Positions 57,874 to 64,000 of a stretch of DNA of 64,000 nt are shown piece after piece; positions within the stretch are counted from its first letter, which is position 1; each line of letters begins with the position of its first letter. The stretch is from Algibacter pectinivorans (lineage in GTDB: Bacteria; Bacteroidota; Bacteroidia; Flavobacteriales; Flavobacteriaceae), in assembly GCF_900112595.1 (NCBI RefSeq), contig NZ_FOMI01000004.1, positions 248,001-312,000 of the forward strand, read 5' to 3'. The position numbers were made by a program, and so were the translations under genes. A model generated the notes under the pieces. That model saw only the letters and a list, made by a program, of their open reading frames with translations. It searched no databases and was not told the DNA's origin.

Positions 57874-59091
57874 TTATTTAGCTATTGGTACTTTTAAACT
57901 TATGCCTGTTTGAAAATCTGGTGCGTTGTTTACTCTTAAGTCTTCTTTTACAAAAAGTGATACTTTATATTTTGGTGTACCGTAGGTGTAAATAAAATTC
58001 CAGCTTATTAGTGGTTCGTAGAGTGTGTATACGCCATTTTGCCACCCGCCTTTTATTTCTCGCCATTTGCCAATAAGTCTATAATAATTGCTTTCGTCTT
58101 GTTTGTTATATGCCGATTGGGCGTGGTAATTAATACCAAAGGCGTTAAAATTTCCCTTTTTTGTGTGTTTGGTGAGTTCTATTTCGCCCTCGAAGGTAGC
58201 TAGAAAAGGGCTGTTTCCTAAGTCGATAACCTCTTTAAAGTTTACAATATTTTTGGCTAGGGTATTTACGCCTACTGCGAAGTTAAGCTCGTAATTGTTT
58301 TTTAAGGCCCATTGTTTTATAAGGTTTGCCGAAAGGCCAGCATCCATAGAGGCGTTGTATTTTGAGGTGTTCCAGCCTAAATGTGTGCCAAAATTTAAAT
58401 AGATGTTTCTGGTTTGATTTATGGCTAATTTGGGGTAGTAGTAATGTGTGAATTCTAGCCCGCCAACAAAAAAATCGTTGTTGTTTAGTTGCAAGGTGTT
58501 GCCGTTGCGGTCTAAATAATTAAAGTTTACTTGGTTTAGCCCGTAGTAGCGCCGCCCAAAAGGGTCTTCGCCACCTGCTACATTACTGTGAAACCACTCT
58601 ATACTTTCGTCGCTAGTAAACAATGAAAAAGGGTGTTTACCATTGGTTATTAAATAGGAGCGTAGGGTTACGGCTAATTCGTGTTGTTTGTTAATTGGGA
58701 TGTTGGCGGTAACTCGAAACTCTTTAATTATAGCGTCTATAACGATATTTAAATAATCGGCAGGGGTTAAATCTTGATCTATAAATGTAAAAGGCCTATC
58801 GTGCCAAATAATTTGACTAAGTTGTTCGCGAACCGCAGGGTCTTTTGGAAAATGGGCTTCAACGTATGGGTGAAAGTTGTTACCAGAAGTGTAATTAATG
58901 GCTAATGTAGTTTTTTCTGGCGGTGCGTATTTAAAATTAGTATTTATACGCGAGCTAAATATACCAAAGTGGTGGGTAGATAATATACTTGGGTTATCGA
59001 TGCCGTTTTTAAACGATAAACTATCTTGTACTTGTGCTGTAAGCAAGACGCTATAAAACCCTAGAAAAATTAATATACTTTTTTTTAGCAT
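57874..59091 (-). CDS. outer membrane beta-barrel protein of unknown function
   Basis: This 405-residue protein has a signal peptide (ending LLTAQ), many alternating hydrophobic strands with Tyr/Trp/Asn-rich turns, and an expected end with short strand and basic tail (SLKVPIAK). It looks like an outer-membrane barrel of about 14-16 strands, but I do not recognise the family. The sequence runs AIKEFRVTANIPINKQHEL through the middle, which suggests a transport-type barrel. Its gene lies downstream of a TPR-like gene, with 35 nt between, and an intergenic repeat follows its stop. Confidence 0.65.
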   Translation of the reverse strand: MLKKSILIFLGFYSVLLTAQVQDSLSFKNGIDNPSILSTHHFGIFSSRINTNFKYAPPEKTTLAINYTSGNNFHPYVEAHFPKDPAVREQLSQIIWHDRPFTFIDQDLTPADYLNIVIDAIIKEFRVTANIPINKQHELAVTLRSYLITNGKHPFSLFTSDESIEWFHSNVAGGEDPFGRRYYGLNQVNFNYLDRNGNTLQLNNNDFFVGGLEFTHYYYPKLAINQTRNIYLNFGTHLGWNTSKYNASMDAGLSANLIKQWALKNNYELNFAVGVNTLAKNIVNFKEVIDLGNSPFLATFEGEIELTKHTKKGNFNAFGINYHAQSAYNKQDESNYYRLIGKWREIKGGWQNGVYTLYEPLISWNFIYTYGTPKYKVSLFVKEDLRVNNAPDFQTGISLKVPIAK

Positions 59092-59126
59092 TGGGCAAAA
59101 ATAGGTAAACTTTAAATAATTATAGT

Positions 59127-60644
59127 TTATGTGATTGTTAATTCTGATTGGGCCTTATTTATTAGGTTTAATGTGGTTTTACATACTGTGGTTTTGGTTG
59201 TTTTGCTAATTAGCCAGCTGTAAAAGCTAATTACAAAAATATCTTCTTTATGTATTTGTTGCCAATTAAAGTTTGCTTTTATTTTGGTTTTAAAAGCGGG
59301 TGTACATACATTTTCTGGGCTTTTATAATACATTTCTATAAAACTTAAATAGGTGATAACGCGCTGTTGGTTTATGCTTTTTAGGTATGCGGTGTATTGA
59401 CGTTTAAAGCTTAGTAATTTAGATTCTACTAGGTTAATGTTTTGTAGCTCGATATGTAAAAGAATTTCAATGAGGTTCTTTTTAATTACCCATTCTTTTC
59501 CTGCTTTTTCGGCGTACCAAGTATCGGTATGATATAATTTTGAAAGCAAGTTGTGCGCTTTTTTAAAATCTAATTTCTGGAAATAGAACACGATAAGGCT
59601 TAAATTAATATCTAATAGCGTTTCAATATCTTTATGCTTAGCAGGTTGTATGGTTTCTAGTAGTTGTATGGCGCTGTCCTGTTGGTTACTGTAGTTTAAA
59701 TTAAGGGATTTTAGTAAATGGTATTTTAGAACAAATGTTTTATGGTATTTCTTTTTTTGCAATTGCATGTGTTGGTGCATAAGCTCTAAGTAGTGCAAGG
59801 ATTCATTAAATTTTTTATTTCTGAAAAGTGCATTTGCAATGGCATACAAAATATGAATGTGGTAAAACAGTTGTTTCCGTTTGTTTTTGTGCTTGGTAAT
59901 TAAGTGGTAAGTGTCTTTTAAAAAGGGTTCGATTTTTAAATAATCTTTAGTTATAAATGCCGAAATACTTGATATGGTTACCAATTGGTATAATGATTTA
60001 AACGACATAGAATCGTTTATAGTGATGTTGTGCTCTTTTAGGGTATTGGTTAAAATGGTTTTAAAATCTAGTACTTCACCTTTATAGACGATGCTGTTAA
60101 GAGTTTGCCTGATTTTTGCGTACACGATATTTAGCTCGTCTTCTAGCTGAATGTTTTTTTGATTGGTTTTAAATTTTACCGTAAGGGCATCAATATCTGC
60201 ATAGGGATATGCGTAGGCATATTGAATTTTGGTGTGATATATTTCGTTTAAAAATGGAAATAGGTCGTTGGTTGAAGCTAATTTTTCGGCTTTATCTAAA
60301 ATTTTATAAGCCACTTTATACTGCTTTTGTTGCAAGAAGGCTTTGGATGCTAATATGAACTTGATGATTTGCATATCTACCGAGTTTTCTTCTTGTAAAC
60401 TTTGGTTGGCTGTAAAGTCTATTAATGACTCATACAACCGTTTCCTAAGCGCGTGGTATGCGTTTTTTTTATTGCCATATAGTTTAGTGCAAATTGCGTT
60501 AGAGGCTAATTCGTTTTTGCATAGTAAATTAAATAGCTTGATGTTTTTGGTGTCGTTTCGTTTGTTCTTTTTGTCTAGGTAAGTGATAAATTTTTGTTGG
60601 TCTTCGCTAGAAAAGGACGAAACTATCTCGTTTAAGTCTGTCAT
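59127..60644 (-). CDS. hypothetical helical-repeat (TPR-like) protein
   Basis: This 505-residue cytoplasmic protein has no signal peptide. It consists mainly of paired helices with repeated YLELMHQHMQL and LLSKLYHTD-type segments that resemble degenerate TPR repeats. The N-terminal region (VSSFSSEDQQKFITYLDKKN) is also helical. I do not recognise a named family. It lies upstream of the outer membrane barrel gene on the same strand, so the two may be co-expressed. A scaffold role is inference. Confidence 0.65.
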   Translation of the reverse strand: MTDLNEIVSSFSSEDQQKFITYLDKKNKRNDTKNIKLFNLLCKNELASNAICTKLYGNKKNAYHALRKRLYESLIDFTANQSLQEENSVDMQIIKFILASKAFLQQKQYKVAYKILDKAEKLASTNDLFPFLNEIYHTKIQYAYAYPYADIDALTVKFKTNQKNIQLEDELNIVYAKIRQTLNSIVYKGEVLDFKTILTNTLKEHNITINDSMSFKSLYQLVTISSISAFITKDYLKIEPFLKDTYHLITKHKNKRKQLFYHIHILYAIANALFRNKKFNESLHYLELMHQHMQLQKKKYHKTFVLKYHLLKSLNLNYSNQQDSAIQLLETIQPAKHKDIETLLDINLSLIVFYFQKLDFKKAHNLLSKLYHTDTWYAEKAGKEWVIKKNLIEILLHIELQNINLVESKLLSFKRQYTAYLKSINQQRVITYLSFIEMYYKSPENVCTPAFKTKIKANFNWQQIHKEDIFVISFYSWLISKTTKTTVCKTTLNLINKAQSELTIT

Positions 60645-60797
60645 TTAATCGTCATTAAATAATATGTATAAGTATTAAATATAAGTGTTTTTATTGTTTT
60701 GGTATATTTTATATCGTCATTTATTTGTAAAAGTTGTGTTTTAGGAGGTTTAGTTATTTCGCAGATTTGCCTCATAATCATTAAAAACAAAAACATT

Positions 60798-61280
60798 ATG
60801 AATTATCAAACAACAGTTTCAGTAGATGAAAAATCAAAAGAAACAAAACGTAAAAAAGACGATAAAGTAAACAATCATAAACCAACTTCGGCCTTTATTG
60901 GCGCATCGTGGTCTGCATTATTAATAGGAATGGCTTCTTTTTGTATTGGTTTATGGAACGCCGATATGCTGTTAAATGAAAAGGGCTATTACTTTACCAT
61001 ATTATTATTTGGTTTATTCTCGGTAATTTCTGTTCAAAAGGCGGTTAGAGATCGCATGGAAGATATTCCAGTAACCGATATTTATTATAGCATTAGTTGG
61101 TTTACAACCGTAATATCTATTGTGTTATTAGTTATTGGACTTTGGAATGCCGACTTGCTTTTAAGCGAAAAAGGGTTTTATGGTATGTCGTTTCTACTAA
61201 GTTTGTTTTCGGCCATTGCAGTGCAGAAAAACACCAGGGATGTTCAAGTTATAAATAGAGCTAGTGATGATGAGGATTAG
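60798..61280 (+). CDS. YiaA/YiaB family inner membrane protein
   Basis: This 160-residue protein has two repeats, each with two membrane helices and a GLWNAD...LSEKG motif (about residues 45-90 and 105-145). This matches the YiaA/YiaB domain, found in pairs in the E. coli homologue. The function is unknown. I chose the ATG at 60798 over an upstream in-frame start because the earlier 33 codons are not similar to the family. It has its own terminator. Confidence 0.85.
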   Translation: MNYQTTVSVDEKSKETKRKKDDKVNNHKPTSAFIGASWSALLIGMASFCIGLWNADMLLNEKGYYFTILLFGLFSVISVQKAVRDRMEDIPVTDIYYSISWFTTVISIVLLVIGLWNADLLLSEKGFYGMSFLLSLFSAIAVQKNTRDVQVINRASDDED

Positions 61281-61347
61281 AAAGAGTTTAAAACCATAAA
61301 AAACAAAAAATATAAAAGGGTTGTTTTTATGATTGGTTAGTTAACCC

Positions 61348-61382
61348 AAAACCTCGTTGCTTTTATAGTGGCGAGGTTTTTA
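61348..61382 (+). terminator. terminator after the YiaA/B gene
   Basis: AAAACCTCG pairs with CGAGGTTTT over a loop of about 14 nt and is followed by a T-rich start and A run. It lies 67 nt after the stop. Confidence 0.75.
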
Positions 61383-61593
61383 AAAAAAAGAAAACAAAAA
61401 GGATGTAAACTAGTAGTCTTTATTAAGTTTAATCGTAGTTTTTCTTAAAAAATTAACATACCACATCTATAACTCTTAAATAAAGATTAAAATTAAACAA
61501 ACCACTGTTAAACATTTCTAAAAGCTATTATGGTTAAGGTGTAAATGTGTGATATTTGATTTAAGTTTAGTTAATAAATTTAGTTGGTTAGTT
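61383..61593. other. gap between convergent terminators
   Basis: About 210 nt of AT-rich sequence between the YiaA/B and lysS terminators. I see no gene, promoter or obvious repeat in it. Confidence 0.35.
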
Positions 61594-61631
61594 AAAAAAG
61601 CCAGTAATTCTTAGAATTACTGGCTTTTTTG
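61594..61631. terminator. perfect 17-bp terminator hairpin after lysS
   Basis: AAAGCCAGTAATTC (within a 17-nt arm, 61594-61610) pairs perfectly with its complement (61614-61630) across a 3-nt TTA loop. The minus-strand U run ends lysS transcription 23 nt after its stop. Confidence 0.92.
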
Positions 61632-61653
61632 TGTTTTATGGTTTAGGTAATAA

Positions 61654-63348
61654 TTATACCACACTAACAAACAACCCATCATCCGTTTTCTCAACTTTAG
61701 CAAGGTTGTTTTTAGTTAATTCTTTAATTGTTTTGTCCCATTTTTTATTCGATAAACCAGAATTACTTTTTAATGCTATAAGGTCTAGCTTTTCAGCTTT
61801 CTTTAAAATGTCTAACACAGCTTTAGCATCATCACTAATAGCTAAAGGTTTTTTCTCTGGGCGCATTTGCGGGAAAAACAATACTTCCTGTATCGATTGG
61901 TTGTTGGTTAAAAACATAATTAAACGGTCCATACCAATACCCATACCAGATGTAGGAGGCATACCATACTCTAAGGCACGTAAAAAGTCATGATCAATAA
62001 ACTCGGTAGCTTCATCATCACCTTTAGCAGCCAATTTAAGTTGGTGCTCAAAACGCTCACGTTGGTCTATAGGGTCGTTAAGTTCAGAATACGCATTTGC
62101 TATTTCTTTACCACAAACCATAAGCTCAAAACGCTCTGTTAATTCAGGGTTATCACGGTGTTCTTTACACAGGGGGCTCATTTCTTTTGGGTAATCTGTA
62201 ATGTAGGTAGGCTGTATGTAGTTACCCTCGCATTTTTCACCAAAAATTTCATCAATAAGTTTGCCTTTACCCATAGTTTCGTCAACCTCAATACCTAGGT
62301 CTTTAGCAGCTTGTCTTATTTCATCTTCAGATTTATCTGTAATATCAAAACCAGTAAAATGCTTAATAGAATCTGCCATGGTTACTCTAGCATAAGGCGC
62401 TTTAAAATCTATTTCATGCTCGCCAAAAGTTGCTTTAGTACTGCCGTTAACAGCAATAGCGCAATGTTCTAATAAACGCTCACAGAAATCCATCATCCAG
62501 TTATAATCCTTATAAGCAACATAAATTTCCATGGCTGTAAACTCAGGGTTGTGGGTTCTGTCCATACCCTCGTTTCTAAAGTTTTTAGAAAACTCATAAA
62601 CCCCATCAAAACCACCAACAATTAGCCTTTTAAGATACAACTCGTTTGCAATTCGCATATACAACGGAATATCCAAAGCATTGTGGTGTGTAATAAACGG
62701 GCGCGCCGCAGCACCACCAGGAATAGGCTGTAACACAGGAGTTTCAACCTCAAAATAACCAGAGTCATTAAAAAACTGGCGCATAGCATTAAACAATTTT
62801 GTACGCTTAACAAACACCTCTTTAACCTGAGGGTTTACCACTAAATCGGCATAACGTTGTCTGTATCGCTGCTCTGGGTCGGTAAAAGCATCATGCACTT
62901 TTCCATCGGCATCCGTTCTAGGTAATGGTAAAGGTTTTAAAGCCTTACTAAGTAAAGTAAAGTTTTTAACTTTTACCGTTTTTTCTCCTACCTTGGTTAA
63001 AAACAATTCGCCTTCAACACCAATAAAATCACCAATATCTAGCAATTTTTTATACACATCGTTGTACTTGCTTTTATCGTCGCCAGTACAAATTTCATCT
63101 CTATTAAAATACACTTGAATACGGCCATCGGCATCCTGCAACTCAGCAAAACTTGCATTACCCTGTATACGTCTAGACATTAATCTACCAGCAATAACCA
63201 CTTTATTTTCCTCCTTAAAATTGGTTTTTATAGATTTCGATGTGTCCTTAACAGGATATAAATCTGCCGGATAAGGATTAATACCCAAATCGCGTAATTT
63301 TGCTAATTTCTCTCTTCTTACAAGTTCTTGCTCAGATAATTGTGACAT
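61654..63348 (-). CDS. lysS: lysyl-tRNA synthetase, class II, with C-terminal extension
   Basis: This 564-residue class II synthetase charges tRNA-Lys. The OB-fold anticodon domain (about 50-165) is followed by the catalytic domain with motif 2 (KNFRNEGMDRTHNPEF) and motif 3 (GMGIGMDRLIM). The canonical enzyme ends near residue 498; about 65 further residues (ISDDAKAVLDILKKAEKLDL and an ELTKNN segment) form a small winged-helix-like extension, as in many flavobacteria. It is monocistronic and followed by a strong terminator. Confidence 0.96.
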   Translation of the reverse strand: MSQLSEQELVRREKLAKLRDLGINPYPADLYPVKDTSKSIKTNFKEENKVVIAGRLMSRRIQGNASFAELQDADGRIQVYFNRDEICTGDDKSKYNDVYKKLLDIGDFIGVEGELFLTKVGEKTVKVKNFTLLSKALKPLPLPRTDADGKVHDAFTDPEQRYRQRYADLVVNPQVKEVFVKRTKLFNAMRQFFNDSGYFEVETPVLQPIPGGAAARPFITHHNALDIPLYMRIANELYLKRLIVGGFDGVYEFSKNFRNEGMDRTHNPEFTAMEIYVAYKDYNWMMDFCERLLEHCAIAVNGSTKATFGEHEIDFKAPYARVTMADSIKHFTGFDITDKSEDEIRQAAKDLGIEVDETMGKGKLIDEIFGEKCEGNYIQPTYITDYPKEMSPLCKEHRDNPELTERFELMVCGKEIANAYSELNDPIDQRERFEHQLKLAAKGDDEATEFIDHDFLRALEYGMPPTSGMGIGMDRLIMFLTNNQSIQEVLFFPQMRPEKKPLAISDDAKAVLDILKKAEKLDLIALKSNSGLSNKKWDKTIKELTKNNLAKVEKTDDGLFVSVV

Positions 63349-63432
63349 ATTCTAAATACTAGGTGAAAATTTTTAAGGCACAAAGATAAACATTTGATTT
63401 CCCATTTACAGCTATTGATTTATGATTTTTTT

Positions 63433-63583
63433 GGGCGCTACCACAAGGGTCGGGCTATCCACTATATCTTTTTAAAAATATAGTCTTAACAAGTAGGTAC
63501 AAAGTTTTGTGTTAATTTGTTGGCATAGCTAAAACACATCGTTTTCCAGTTTTTAAAAAGGATGCCGTTGCTATCCCTAGCGC
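63433..63583 (+). repeat. flavobacterial intergenic repeat, copy B
   Basis: The element runs GGGCGCTACCACAAGGGTC, GGGCTATCCACTATAT, a variable AT-rich middle, then GGATGCCGTTGCTATCCC and TAGCGC. Its terminal arms GCGCTA and TAGCGC pair. Copy A at 57742-57869 has GCGTTA and TAACGC at the same place, so one C-G pair is replaced by T-A. It lies between lysS and the Pmp3 gene in non-coding DNA. Confidence 0.75.
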
Positions 63584-63647
63584 AAATTGTAACAAATAAC
63601 TACCTTTATCGTCAAATAGGTAAATCATCAATTAAAACAAATCTAAC

Positions 63648-63806
63648 ATGAGTTTTTGGAGAGTATTACTGTCTATTATTTGTCCGCCTTTAGCCGTTAT
63701 CGATAAAGGTTGCGGCTCTATTATTATCGTCTTTTTATTATGGCTTTGTGGCTGGGTGCCCGGAGTAATTGCAGCATTAGTTATAGTAAATAACCCTAAG
63801 AGTTAA
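63648..63806 (+). CDS. YqaE/Pmp3 family membrane protein
   Basis: This 52-residue protein, read directly from the sequence, has two membrane helices and the family pattern CPPLAVIDKG then WLCGWVPGVIAALVIV. Pmp3/YqaE proteins sit in the inner membrane and are linked to salt and membrane-potential stress. The ATG follows an AT-rich leader. It ends 63 nt before the lipB start. Confidence 0.87.
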   Translation: MSFWRVLLSIICPPLAVIDKGCGSIIIVFLLWLCGWVPGVIAALVIVNNPKS

Positions 63807-63833
63807 TTTGCAGTAGGTCGGCATTTGTCTTCG

Positions 63834-63863
63834 GTCATTTTTATATAAAATATTGTAATTTTG
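63834..63863 (+). promoter_or_regulatory. promoter of lipB
   Basis: TTTG at 63834-63837 and TAATTTTG at 63856-63863 are 18 nt apart and fit the Bacteroidota promoter consensus. The -7 box ends 6 nt before the lipB ATG, so the transcript is nearly leaderless. Confidence 0.65.
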
Positions 63864-63869
63864 CAATCC

Positions 63870-64000
63870 ATGAATAAAAAAATCGAACTTCAAGATTTAG
63901 GCTTAAAAGACTATAAAGAAACTTGGGATTACCAAGAAACTCTGTTTCGTGGTATAGTAGACTCAAAAATTAAAAATAGACGAGAAGATGCCGGTTTAAT
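63870..64000 (+). CDS. lipB: octanoyltransferase LipB, N-terminal part (partial)
   Basis: The first 43 residues are visible before the window ends. They read MNKKIELQDLGLKDYKETWD, then YQETLFRGIVDSKI, which matches the N-terminus of flavobacterial LipB, the enzyme that transfers octanoyl groups from acyl carrier protein to lipoyl domains. The catalytic Cys and Lys lie beyond the window. The assignment rests on the typical 'DxGxxxYxxxWxxQ' start. Confidence 0.82.
   Translation, partial: MNKKIELQDLGLKDYKETWDYQETLFRGIVDSKIKNRREDAGL

Noticed and set aside
1-64000. tRNA, rRNA, CRISPR array, insertion sequence or prophage
   Set aside because: None was found by eye. No cloverleaf-like segment with CCA end, no regular spacer-repeat array and no transposase or integrase motifs were seen.

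Overview
The window comes from an AT-rich chromosome of a marine-type member of the Flavobacteriaceae (Bacteroidota). The evidence is paired SusC/SusD genes, Bacteroidota-type promoters (TTTG, about 19 nt, TAnnTTTG), lipoprotein signals without strong Shine-Dalgarno sites, GSCFA, DUF4136 and DUF5522 family proteins, a long aromatic amino acid hydroxylase and a lysyl-tRNA synthetase with a C-terminal extension. I see no rRNA, tRNA, CRISPR array, phage or transposase.

The left part (about 1-28.9 kb) is a carbohydrate and uronate utilisation region. It opens with the end of a CaiB/BaiF CoA-transferase and a divergent UxuA-type dehydratase. A GH85 endo-beta-N-acetylglucosaminidase follows, its stop codon touching the start of a short CutC homologue. 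A xylan-type utilisation locus comes next: GH3 lipoprotein with PA14 insert, SusC, SusD, TIG-domain surface protein and GH10 endoxylanase, facing a second, convergent GH3 enzyme. A second SusC/SusD pair has no polysaccharide-degrading enzyme beside it. After an FUSC membrane protein comes a LacI-type regulator, divergent from 2-keto-3-deoxygluconate (KDG) kinase and KDPG aldolase. The genes suggest surface capture and cutting of a xylan-like polymer, import through SusCD, trimming by GH3 enzymes, and flow of uronate-derived sugar acids through KDG and KDPG to pyruvate and glyceraldehyde-3-phosphate.

The right part (28.9-64 kb) is mostly housekeeping: FKBP isomerase, Era, Der, AlaRS, LysS, HemL, a LemA/TPM cluster, an M23 peptidase with a MerR regulator, a cation/proton antiporter, aromatic amino acid hydroxylase, D-cysteine desulfhydrase-like enzyme, a LysM glucosaminidase, YiaA/B, Pmp3 and the start of LipB. 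One outer-membrane beta-barrel gene is split by a single in-frame TAA, and a second KDG-kinase-like gene follows it.

The most interesting signals are regulatory or repetitive. (1) Three TGG-N4-CCA boxes at an exact 13-bp period overlie the start region of the second susC promoter. (2) A perfect 34-bp palindrome covers the lacI promoter, with a near-copy before kdgK; this implies that the longest lacI reading frame starts upstream of its own transcript. (3) Two copies of an intergenic repeat have terminal inverted arms that covary (GCGTTA/TAACGC against GCGCTA/TAGCGC). (4) A strong terminator-like hairpin lies only 13 nt before the xylanase start codon.
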